A stretch of DNA of 12,696 nt from NCBI GenBank assembly GCA_046538345.1, contig JBKHJB010000046.1:1-12696 (forward strand), read 5' to 3'. Position numbers and translations under genes: made by a program. This DNA comes from PUND01 sp046538345. Lineage in GTDB: Bacteria; Planctomycetota; Phycisphaerae; SM23-33. Shown one piece after another: positions 5,985 through 12,678 of the stretch. Under the pieces are notes generated by a model. That model did not search any database. It was not told the origin of the DNA and saw nothing but the letters and a program-made list of their open reading frames with translations. Each line of letters opens with the position of its first letter. The first letter of the stretch is position 1.

Positions 5985-7775
5985 GTGAGTGGCTCCGGAA
6001 GACATCTTCTGTGGCGATACCTGGCCTACGCCGCCCCCTATAAGTGGTGGATAGTGCTCATGTGCGTCGGCGGCGTGGCGAAGTTTACGCTGCCCATGGT
6101 CCCGGCGGCGTTGAGCAGGACCATCGTCGATGACGTGGTGAACAATATCCGCGGGCTTGAGACACCCGAGCGGCTGGGTCTGTTGTGGTGGATAGCCGGC
6201 GGAATGCTCGCCGCTGCCGTCGCCGAGGGCGTCGCCATTTACATACGTGGGTATTACACCGTCAAGGTCAGCTCGTCTGTCGCGTTCGATATCCGCCGCG
6301 ACCTGTGGAGGCACCTGCAACGACTGAGCTTGGGATACCACCAGTCCCGCCCGACGGGGACGCTTCTGGCGCGTCTGATGAACGATATCTCCGTCAGTCA
6401 GCAGATGGTCCGAGGCGGTATCGGCAACGTGGTCATAGACTCCGGCAGCGGAATCATCGCGCTGGTCGTGCTGCTGAGCATATCCTGGGAGCTGACGCTG
6501 ATAGTCCTCGGTGTGATGCCGTTGTATGCCGTGCTCTATCGCAAGCTGAACCCGCGGCTTCGACAGGCCAGCCACGACGTCCAGGAGCAGCGCTCCGTGA
6601 TGAGCGGGTCGGCCGTGGAACGCCTGAACGGCATAGCGCTGATCCAGAGCTTCGCCCAGGAGCCGTCCGAGCAGCAGGTCTTCAAGGACCACGCCGGGGA
6701 GCTTCGCGGCCGAAGCATCCGTCGCGGACGACTGCATCAAAGCATAAGTTCGATGAGCAACCTGCTGGTGGCGATGGGGTCGGCGGGCGTGTGGGTGGTC
6801 GGCGGCTACCTGGCGGTTCGCGGCCGTCTTACGCCCGGGCAGATTGTGCAGTTTACGGCGACCGCGGCATTGCTGTATCTGCCGATTCGCCGCTTCAGTG
6901 AGATAAACAACGTCTATCAGATGTCGATAGCGGCTATACAACGGGTCTTCGAGGTCTTCGACGACGTCCCCGAAGTCCAGGGTCAGCCCAAGGCCGCCAA
7001 ACGAAAAGTGCAGCGCGGCGAGATAGAATTCGACCACGTCACCTTCCGATACACCTCCGAGCAGGAGGCGGTGCTGGAGGATATCTCATTCAATATCGAG
7101 CCGGGCAAACGGGTTGCCGTTGTAGGCGAAAGCGGGGCCGGCAAGAGCACGCTGGTGACACTCATCCCACGGCTGTTCGACGTGACCGACGGCGCCGTCC
7201 GCATCGACGGTGTGGACGTGCGCGACTACCGCCTGCGCGACCTGCGCCGCAGCATCGGAATCGTCCTCCAGGAGACCATCCTGTTCTCCGGGACCATACG
7301 TGAGAACCTGCGCTACGGGCGTAAGGACGCCACCGAGGAGGAGATAATCGACGCGGCCAGGATCGCCAACGCGCACCGCTTCATATCGGAGCTTCCCGAC
7401 GGTTACGACACCGAGGTCGGCGAGCACGGAGTGAGCTTGTCCGGCGGACAGAGGCAGCGGATATCACTGGCAAGGGCAATCCTCCAGGACCCGAAGGTGC
7501 TCATACTCGACGAGGCCACCAGCAGTCTCGACAGCGAGAGCGAGAACCTCATCGTCGAGGCGATGCAGCGCGTGATGGCCGGTCGGACGTCACTGGTGAT
7601 AGCACACCGTCTGAGCACGATTCTGGACGCCGACCGCATACTGGTCCTCAGCAAGGGACGACTCGTGGAGGACGGCACGCACGAGGACCTGCTTGCCCGA
7701 AACGGCGCCTATCGACACCTGTTTGAGCAGCAGTTCGGACCTTTGCAGCGCATGCTTTCCGACGGGCGACTGTGA
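5985..7775 (+). CDS. ABC exporter, MsbA-type fused permease/ATPase
   Basis: This is a half-transporter of the multidrug/lipid exporter type that works as a homodimer in the inner membrane. Numbered from the GTG start it has 596 residues. The permease domain spans about 10-320, with hydrophobic segments near 21-40, 66-88, 148-185 and 265-300. The ATPase domain begins near 343. Its motifs are complete: Walker A GESGAGKST 381-389, Q-loop Q429 in LQETILF, signature LSGGQ 485-489, Walker B VLILDE 505-510 and H-loop H541 in IAHR. No essential residue is missing. MsbA-like lipid flippase, drug exporter or peptide exporter cannot be told apart from sequence alone. It stands alone on the plus strand, divergent from xseA, and is followed by a palindromic element rather than another plus-strand gene, so it is probably monocistronic. 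Confidence 0.93.
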   Translation: MSGSGRHLLWRYLAYAAPYKWWIVLMCVGGVAKFTLPMVPAALSRTIVDDVVNNIRGLETPERLGLLWWIAGGMLAAAVAEGVAIYIRGYYTVKVSSSVAFDIRRDLWRHLQRLSLGYHQSRPTGTLLARLMNDISVSQQMVRGGIGNVVIDSGSGIIALVVLLSISWELTLIVLGVMPLYAVLYRKLNPRLRQASHDVQEQRSVMSGSAVERLNGIALIQSFAQEPSEQQVFKDHAGELRGRSIRRGRLHQSISSMSNLLVAMGSAGVWVVGGYLAVRGRLTPGQIVQFTATAALLYLPIRRFSEINNVYQMSIAAIQRVFEVFDDVPEVQGQPKAAKRKVQRGEIEFDHVTFRYTSEQEAVLEDISFNIEPGKRVAVVGESGAGKSTLVTLIPRLFDVTDGAVRIDGVDVRDYRLRDLRRSIGIVLQETILFSGTIRENLRYGRKDATEEEIIDAARIANAHRFISELPDGYDTEVGEHGVSLSGGQRQRISLARAILQDPKVLILDEATSSLDSESENLIVEAMQRVMAGRTSLVIAHRLSTILDADRILVLSKGRLVEDGTHEDLLARNGAYRHLFEQQFGPLQRMLSDGRL

Positions 7776-7800
7776 TGGGGTTGAGCGGACGCGTGGTAAG

Positions 7801-7952
7801 CACGAAATGCAAAGCATGAAAACCGAAATACGAAACAAGCCCGAAGCATCTAAATCCGAATGCTCCAAACCGCATGTCGGCGGCCCTGCTGTTTAGAACA
7901 TTGGTATTTCGAATTTAGGATTTGTTTCGGATTTCGAGCTTCGTATTTCGCG
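7801..7952. repeat. AT-rich long palindromic element between exporter and PilZ genes (element B)
   Basis: The outer arms 7801-7828 and 7925-7952 are inverted repeats matching at 22 of 28 positions without a gap. Inner arms near 7856-7870 and 7891-7904 pair with one gap (AATG and CTCCAAAC against the reverse complement AATG and TTCTAAAC). The loop 7871-7890 is GC-rich. The unit CGAAATnCGAA recurs several times, so the arms can pair in more than one register; for example CGAAATACGAA occurs at 7825-7835 and as its exact complement at 7940-7950. It fills most of the 206-nt gap, which is otherwise featureless and markedly AT-richer than its surroundings. It might also end exporter transcription. 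Confidence 0.6.
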
Positions 7953-7981
7953 TTTTCGGTTCATCGAGCCGATCGCCGGTC

Positions 7982-8353
7982 TCAGACGCCCAGCGAGAGT
8001 TTTTGGGTGAACCTGACGGCTACTTCGCATTGGTTTGCATTACCGGGATCTGTCCGGACGACTTTTCCCTGCCCGCTTATGAGGCATGGGGCTACGGAAT
8101 AACCTTCGCCGGGCGGTACGGTCAGCTCGAAGCGGACTTCCTGCCCGTGTCGCGGAGCCGAGTCCACCGGCATCCGCACGAGCATGCCGCCGGGGGAGAC
8201 GTTGGTAGTGAACAATCCTCCCCGGACGCCTTCGGCAAAGTCGCCCAGCGACGCAACCGGCAGGCGAAGAGGTACTCGCCTGTGCGACCGTCTGTCTTGA
8301 CAGTCCGCCATCACCGACCCCTCACCGGTACGTGCATCCCGCCATACGGACAT
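7982..8353 (-). CDS. PilZ-domain protein, probable c-di-GMP receptor
   Basis: A 123-residue protein that is essentially one PilZ domain, the cyclic di-GMP binding fold. Both signature motifs are present: the RxxxR motif (D20-R-R-S-H-R-R, so R21/R25 or R22/R26) and the [D/N]xSxxG motif as N51-V-S53-P-G-G56. The residues known to bind the ligand are therefore intact. The rest is beta-rich, as expected. The ATG at 8351-8353 has GGAG (8362-8365) 8 nt upstream; an internal ATG at residue 15 is a less likely start. No other domain or signal peptide is present, so it would act as a cytoplasmic adaptor that changes partner binding when c-di-GMP rises. The partner is not evident here. It has a strongly structured leader. 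It lies 176 nt after the isomerase gene on the same strand. Confidence 0.88.
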   Translation of the reverse strand: MSVWRDARTGEGSVMADCQDRRSHRRVPLRLPVASLGDFAEGVRGGLFTTNVSPGGMLVRMPVDSAPRHGQEVRFELTVPPGEGYSVAPCLISGQGKVVRTDPGNANQCEVAVRFTQKLSLGV

Positions 8354-8370
8354 GAGACAATCTCCATGCC

Positions 8371-8410
8371 GCAGCCGGCTCCCCGGCGAGCGTCCCCTCG
8401 GGACGGCTGC
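8371..8410 (-). ncRNA. Structured PilZ leader, predicted three-way junction
   Basis: On the minus strand the RNA reads GCAGCC, then hairpin GUCCC-GAG-GGGAC, then hairpin GCUC-GCCGGG-GAGC, one C, then GGCUGC. The outer stem (6 bp) and both inner stems (5 and 4 bp) are perfect, with one unpaired base at the junction. The structure ends five bases before the GGAG ribosome binding site (8362-8365) of the PilZ gene. It matches no riboswitch class I can recognise, including the c-di-GMP-I consensus. Confidence refers to the fold being real in the RNA; function is unknown. Confidence 0.45.
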
Positions 8411-8448
8411 GTATGGGTATCATCGGCAGGAAGCAACGATAAGCGTTA

Positions 8449-8464
8449 GCTGTTTGCCAACAGC
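8449..8464 (-). other. Perfect hairpin in the isomerase-PilZ gap
   Basis: GCTGTT-TGCC-AACAGC is a perfect 6-bp stem with a 4-nt loop, about 38 nt from the three-way junction. It would be part of the same leader or 3' tail RNA. No U-tract follows it on either strand. Confidence 0.4.
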
Positions 8465-8493
8465 ATCCGACAGCCAACGGAACAGAGCCGAAA

Positions 8494-8520
8494 TGTTGCG
8501 TTACAGCAACAGGATGTTGC
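8494..8520 (-). other. Two mutually exclusive hairpins after the isomerase stop
   Basis: The plus strand holds TGTTGC (8494-8499), GCAACA (8506-8511) and TGTTGC (8515-8520). The middle copy is perfectly complementary to both flanking copies, so the RNA can form either a hairpin with a 3-nt loop or one with a 6-nt loop, but not both. On the minus strand the first form can extend to about 8 bp with G-U pairs and begins some 10 nt after the isomerase stop, so it may also serve as a 3' end structure. Confidence 0.4.
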
Positions 8521-8529
8521 CAAAAAGCA

Positions 8530-9360
8530 TCACTGGTACTGCATGCCCAGCTCGTCCAGCAGCCCCTTCAGTCCGGCGACGGCCTTTGCGAACAGGTCCG
8601 GTCCGCTGAAGCCGGAGAACTGCCCGGCCGCCTTCATGTGCGGCTCGAGAGTCATCACGCCGGAGAACCCGCGTTCCTTGGCATCGGCGAAGGTCTCGCG
8701 CATCTGGCCGTTCCCTTCGCCCGCCGGTACGCAGGTCTCGGCTCCGGGGACCTTGTCCTTGATGTGGAAGTAGTCGGTAAGCTCGGCGAGTCCCTTGCAC
8801 CAGCCGTCGTCGTACGGCGCGACGCCTTCCTCGACATAGTTGGCCGGGTCGAAAATGCCCTTGAAATGCTCGGATTTGATGGTCGCGAACAGGTCCTTCA
8901 CGCCCTCGGGCTTGGCGCCGTAGATGCCTTTCTCGTTCTCATGGAGCAGGACGCAGTCGGCCTGCTCGGCGGCCGATACCATCTGCCGCATGCGGTCCAT
9001 TACGCCGTCGCGCTGCTCGGCGATGTCCTTGCCTTGCGATGGATAAAAGCTGAACATACGTATGTTTGTGGTGCCGAACGCCTCGGCTACATCGAAGCAG
9101 CGTTTCAGCAGATCGAGGTGCTCGGCGAAGTCGTCGTCCATTGTGATCTTGCCGATGGGCGAGCCGATGCACGGCACGGAGAAGCCGCGGTCGTCCATCC
9201 GCTTTTTATACTCACGGGCCTGCTCAGCGGACATCTTCGAGACATTCGTCCCGTCGATGCCACGTACGTCGATGCACTTGACGCCGTTGGCCCGGCAGAT
9301 GTCCATCTGGGTCGGCAGGTCGGCGGCGATTTCGTCGGCAAATGCGCTGATTGTAATCAT
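8530..9360 (-). CDS. Sugar phosphate isomerase/epimerase (xylose-isomerase-like TIM barrel)
   Basis: A 276-residue TIM-barrel protein of the AP_endonuc_2/xylose-isomerase-like superfamily, which holds sugar isomerases, epimerases and inositol-pathway enzymes (IolE, IolI, hydroxypyruvate isomerase). Candidate metal ligands lie at strand ends as expected: E141 in LLHENEKG, D171 in FDPANYV, H199 in FHIKD and E239 in TLEPH. The N-terminus MITISAFADEIAADL with Q18 onward is typical. The frame is open to 9684, but the ATG at 9358-9360 is chosen: AGGAG (9367-9371) stands 6 nt upstream and the length suits the family. No signal peptide, so cytoplasmic. It is divergent from the glycoside hydrolase at 9530, which suggests it acts on the released sugar or a related intermediate; this is inference. 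The exact reaction cannot be assigned. Confidence 0.87.
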   Translation of the reverse strand: MITISAFADEIAADLPTQMDICRANGVKCIDVRGIDGTNVSKMSAEQAREYKKRMDDRGFSVPCIGSPIGKITMDDDFAEHLDLLKRCFDVAEAFGTTNIRMFSFYPSQGKDIAEQRDGVMDRMRQMVSAAEQADCVLLHENEKGIYGAKPEGVKDLFATIKSEHFKGIFDPANYVEEGVAPYDDGWCKGLAELTDYFHIKDKVPGAETCVPAGEGNGQMRETFADAKERGFSGVMTLEPHMKAAGQFSGFSGPDLFAKAVAGLKGLLDELGMQYQ

Positions 9361-9398
9361 GACTGGCTCCTGTCCTTTCTGTGCTGGGTGAGCTGGGC

Positions 9399-9427
9399 AT
9401 ACTATCAGCCGCCCGGGCCCGCGGCAA
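9399..9427 (-). promoter_or_regulatory. Candidate promoter of the isomerase gene
   Basis: On the minus strand TTGCCG (9422-9427) and TAGTAT (9399-9404) are separated by 17 nt, each matching the sigma70 consensus at 4 of 6 positions. Transcription would start near 9392, giving a leader of about 30 nt that contains the AGGAG site. The spacer is very GC-rich and contains a CCCGGG palindrome. Confidence 0.35.
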
Positions 9428-9461
9428 GCGGCCTGCGGGTACGTGCTGACCGGATTAGGCG

Positions 9462-9489
9462 TTGACGCGGCGGTCGGTGGGTGGAGAAT
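9462..9489 (+). promoter_or_regulatory. Candidate promoter of the GH106-like hydrolase gene
   Basis: TTGACG (9462-9467, 5 of 6 matches) and GAGAAT (9484-9489, 4 of 6) are separated by 16 nt. Transcription would begin near 9496, about 34 nt before the GTG start. It faces away from the isomerase promoter within the same 169-nt gap. Confidence 0.4.
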
Positions 9490-9516
9490 ACGGCCTCTTG
9501 CTGCTTGAGAATAACG

Positions 9517-9523
9517 AAGGAGG
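9517..9523 (+). promoter_or_regulatory. Strong ribosome binding site fixing a GTG start
   Basis: AAGGAGG, a full Shine-Dalgarno match, stands 6 nt before the GTG at 9530-9532. It settles the start of the hydrolase on GTG. Confidence 0.8.
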
Positions 9524-9529
9524 CACTTC

Positions 9530-12500
9530 GTGAGATACGCCAAAGACCTGCTGGAGACATGGCACGCGCCGCCGGCCGAGTTCCGCAGCGCACCTTTCTG
9601 GTCGTGGAACGGCGAACTGGACCCGATGCGGCTATGCCGTGAGATAGACAGCATGAACGAAGCGGGTATGGGGGGCTTTTTCATGCACAGCCGTTACGGG
9701 TTGAAGACCCCGTACCTCTCCGAGGACTGGTTCGCCTGTGTGACGGTCTGCATCCAGCGGGCCGCTGAGCTGGGCATGAAGGCGTATCTCTACGACGAGG
9801 ACCGTTGGCCTTCAGGACCCGCCGGCGGGATCGTGACGCGCGACAACCCCGAGTACGCCAAACACGTGCTTATCGCCGGCCCGCCGGCGGAGGAAGACGA
9901 AAACGCCGTCCGCCAGGGCCTGTTCGCCGTGGAGCTGGACGAGCAGGGTCGGCTGCTTGACTATCATGCCATCGAGGATCCATCGGAGTCCGCCGCCTCC
10001 AACGGGCAGGTATTGGCCTTTGATATGTTCGTCGCCGGTCCTTCCGGACAGCACAACGACGCGCCGTATCTGGACACTATGAACGCCGAGGCCGTCGAGG
10101 AATTCCTCCACGTCACCCACCAGGCGTACGCGGACCGCTACTCCAAGTATTTCGGAGGCGTAATCCCTGCCATATTCACCGACGAACCGAACTACGGTGG
10201 ATGGGGTTGCGACCGCGGCAAGTCGCACCTGCAGTGGACGTGGAACCTCCCGCGGGAGTTCCGCCGGCGCTGCGGATACGACCTGCGCGAACACCTGCCG
10301 GAACTGATGTATGCCACCCCCGCTGGTTTCTCGAAGGTCCGCTATGACTACCGACGGACACTCACCGAACTGTTCGTCGAAAACTTCACGCAGCAGATTG
10401 GGATATGGTGCGGCAAGCACAATATCGCCCTGACCGGTCACATGCTGGAAGAGCCGACGCTCAGCTCGCAGGTCAAGGTGGTGGGCGCGTGCATGCCTCA
10501 CTACGAGCACATGCAGTGGCCCGGTATAGACATGCTCACCGACCAGTCCGAGGAACTGACAACGGCCAAGCAGTGTTCCTCGGTAGCCGACCAGCTCGGG
10601 CGCGAGCGCGTGCTCAGCGAACTGTATGGCTGCACGGGCTGGGATTGGCCGCTGGAAGGCCACAAGTTTGTCGGCGACTGGCAGTTCGCATGCGGAGTGA
10701 ACTTCCGTTGTCCGCACCTGACGCACTATTCGCTCGCCGGTGGCGCCAAGCGGGACTACCCCGCGAGCATCTTCGCCCACAGTCCGTGGTGGGAACACTA
10801 CCACGTTGTGGAGGAGTATTTCGCCCGGCTGGGCTTCATGCTCACTCGCGGCAAGCCCATACGCGACGTGCTGGTTGTCCACACGGTCGAAAGCGCCTGG
10901 GGTCTTATGACGCCCGGCGGTGACGGCAATATGGGCGTCTTGGAGATGGAGCAGTCGTTGGATCGACTAATCCGCACGCTCTCCGGGAGGCACTGGGATT
11001 GGGATTTCGGCGATGAGTCGCTTCTGGAGAAATACGCCAGGGTCTCCGGCGAGACGCTTTCGGTCGGCGAGATGGGCTACAAGCTGGTGGTGGTCCCGCC
11101 GTGCGAGACGCTACGGTCATCGACTATCGAGCTGCTGAGACGTTTCTCCAGGCAGGGAGGTAAGGTGCTGTTTGTCGGCGAGGCGCCGCGTCGCGTGGAT
11201 GCCAAAGACAGCGAAGAGGCGCTGAAACTGGCGGCCGACGTTCATGCCTGCCAGGACGAATCCGGGCAGATATCCCTGACCGTCGAGAAGCTGCTGGACC
11301 GCCGTGTGTCGCTGCGCGAAGGCGACGACGAGGCGGAGTTCGTCTGGTCGATGATGCGGGACATCAAGGGCGCCCGGGTGCTGTTCTGTCAATCGCACGA
11401 TCGCAACAGAGGGCATCGCCTCGCGGCGGAGGTCGCCGGCGCGCAGCCGGTGTTGTTGTGGGATGCCCTTACCGGGCGAATAAGCCGTGTGGAGTCGCAG
11501 CAGTCGGGCGATCGGGTCCAGTTCGAGCTGGAGCTGCCGCCGACCGGCTCGGCGCTGTTGACGCTGGGCGTTGCCCATCGCGACGCCGAGGAGCCGACGC
11601 CGGAGCCGACAGTCGCGGACAGCCGGAGCATTCCCGGGCCGTTTGCCGTGGAGCTTGTCGAGCCGAATACGATGCCGCTGGACTACTGCCGCTTCCGCAT
11701 GGGCGACGGACAATGGTCCGACCCGTTGCCGACCCTCAAGGCCGATACACGCATCCGCGAGCACTTCGGACTTTCGGAGCGTCAGAACAAAGGCCCGCAG
11801 CCATGGTATCTCTATCATACGGGCGCTATGGACAACAGCCCGCGTGGACGTTGTGAACTGGGATGGGATTTCCACGTGAGCGACCTGCCGCCGAGGTGTC
11901 TGCTGGCGCTGGAAAGTCCTGAGGATTTTGCCATTACCGTCAACGGCAAGCCGGCCGGGAAGCCGGAGGGCTTTTGGGTGGACGAGGATATCCGCACCAT
12001 AGACATTACCGACCTGCTGGTCGAGGGCGACAATGAGCTGCGCCTGAGCTTCGACTATCGTCCGGATATGGAGCTGGAGGACCTGTACCTTGCCGGGGAG
12101 TTCGGCGTCCGCCCGCTGAGAGGCGAGAAGTTTGAGCCGGGGAACCTGACGCTTACCGAGCAACCCAAGGAGCTGGAAATCGGCTCCTGGCTGTGCCAGG
12201 GATTGCCTTTCTACGGTGGCGCTGTGCGTTATCGCATGTCCGTCAAAAAACCGCCTGGCGGTAGGGTGCGCCTGCGGCTGGATGAACCCGCGGCGACCGC
12301 GGTCGTCGTCCGGGCGGGCGGTCATTCGTGGACGCTGCCTTGGGCGCCGTTTGTGGCGGACATCACCGATGGTCTGACCGAAGCAGACAACGAGGTGGTC
12401 GTGGAGGTAATCGGCGGCCGAAAGAACATACTCGGTCCGCTGCACACTCCCTGGCGACAGTGGACGGGGCCTGGCGATTTCCACCCCGACAATCGGAGCT

Positions 12501-12568
12501 GGAGCAGGGAGTATCAGTTGAACGCCCACGGGCTGGCGCGACCGCCGGTAGTGGAGGTGACGGACTGA
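9530..12568 (+). CDS. Glycoside hydrolase related to family GH106 (alpha-L-rhamnosidase-like)
   Basis: A 1012-residue protein whose N-terminal half has the hallmarks of GH106-related enzymes: FRSAPFWSWNGELDP (18-32), GMGGFFMHSRYGLKTPYL (46-63) and the Y-D-E-D-R-W-P-S-G motif (88-96). FTDEPNYGG (216-224), GHMLEEP (303-309) and LSELYGCTGWDW (362-373) supply acidic residues likely to include the catalytic pair; which ones is not settled here. Residues about 445-552 (RDVLVVHTVESAW to KVLFVGEAP) look like an alpha/beta flavodoxin-like domain. Two beta-rich modules follow at about 770-860 and 885-1000, the first with NGKPAGKPEGFW as in GH2-type sugar-binding jelly rolls. No signal peptide is seen, so it would work on imported oligosaccharides in the cytoplasm. 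Divergent from the isomerase gene. Rhamnosidase activity is a family-level guess. Confidence 0.85.
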   Translation: MRYAKDLLETWHAPPAEFRSAPFWSWNGELDPMRLCREIDSMNEAGMGGFFMHSRYGLKTPYLSEDWFACVTVCIQRAAELGMKAYLYDEDRWPSGPAGGIVTRDNPEYAKHVLIAGPPAEEDENAVRQGLFAVELDEQGRLLDYHAIEDPSESAASNGQVLAFDMFVAGPSGQHNDAPYLDTMNAEAVEEFLHVTHQAYADRYSKYFGGVIPAIFTDEPNYGGWGCDRGKSHLQWTWNLPREFRRRCGYDLREHLPELMYATPAGFSKVRYDYRRTLTELFVENFTQQIGIWCGKHNIALTGHMLEEPTLSSQVKVVGACMPHYEHMQWPGIDMLTDQSEELTTAKQCSSVADQLGRERVLSELYGCTGWDWPLEGHKFVGDWQFACGVNFRCPHLTHYSLAGGAKRDYPASIFAHSPWWEHYHVVEEYFARLGFMLTRGKPIRDVLVVHTVESAWGLMTPGGDGNMGVLEMEQSLDRLIRTLSGRHWDWDFGDESLLEKYARVSGETLSVGEMGYKLVVVPPCETLRSSTIELLRRFSRQGGKVLFVGEAPRRVDAKDSEEALKLAADVHACQDESGQISLTVEKLLDRRVSLREGDDEAEFVWSMMRDIKGARVLFCQSHDRNRGHRLAAEVAGAQPVLLWDALTGRISRVESQQSGDRVQFELELPPTGSALLTLGVAHRDAEEPTPEPTVADSRSIPGPFAVELVEPNTMPLDYCRFRMGDGQWSDPLPTLKADTRIREHFGLSERQNKGPQPWYLYHTGAMDNSPRGRCELGWDFHVSDLPPRCLLALESPEDFAITVNGKPAGKPEGFWVDEDIRTIDITDLLVEGDNELRLSFDYRPDMELEDLYLAGEFGVRPLRGEKFEPGNLTLTEQPKELEIGSWLCQGLPFYGGAVRYRMSVKKPPGGRVRLRLDEPAATAVVVRAGGHSWTLPWAPFVADITDGLTEADNEVVVEVIGGRKNILGPLHTPWRQWTGPGDFHPDNRSWSREYQLNAHGLARPPVVEVTD

Positions 12569-12604
12569 CCGGCCGGGGGCGGGAAAATCTTCAGCTTTAT
12601 TAGC

Positions 12605-12633
12605 TTGACAAAGCATTTGGTTGCGGTGATGAT
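12605..12633 (+). promoter_or_regulatory. Possible promoter for a gene beyond the right edge
   Basis: A perfect TTGACA (12605-12610) is followed after 17 nt by GATGAT (12628-12633), which matches TATAAT at 4 of 6 positions. It lies 36 nt after the hydrolase stop, and no start codon with a convincing ribosome binding site is seen before the window ends. The downstream gene is not visible. Confidence 0.3.
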
Positions 12634-12664
12634 TCAAAACCTGGAAAGGCGGCGGGCGAAGCCG

Positions 12665-12678
12665 GGGAAGCGTTTCCC
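12665..12678. other. Small hairpin near the right edge
   Basis: GGGAA-GCGT-TTCCC is a 5-bp stem with a 4-nt loop, about 100 nt after the hydrolase stop. There is no U-tract. It may be a weak transcription end or chance. Confidence 0.2.

Noticed and set aside
5928..7037. 369-codon minus-strand frame opposite the exporter permease domain
   Set aside because: Antisense to a complete ABC exporter; the composition is His/Gln/Arg-rich shadow sequence.
7801..7952. CRISPR-like array from repeated CGAAATnCGAA units
   Set aside because: Units are too short, irregularly spaced and in both orientations; there are no uniform spacers and no cas genes.
8354..8529. Known c-di-GMP-I riboswitch upstream of the PilZ gene
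   Set aside because: The conserved GGCAAACC and CGCAAAGCC blocks are not present in the proper arrangement; only a stray GGCAAAC occurs.
11117..12637. 506-codon open frame on the minus strand opposite the hydrolase
   Set aside because: The plus-strand hydrolase is supported by motifs and a strong RBS; the antisense frame shows only low-complexity R/Q/H/L-rich sequence and no family feature.
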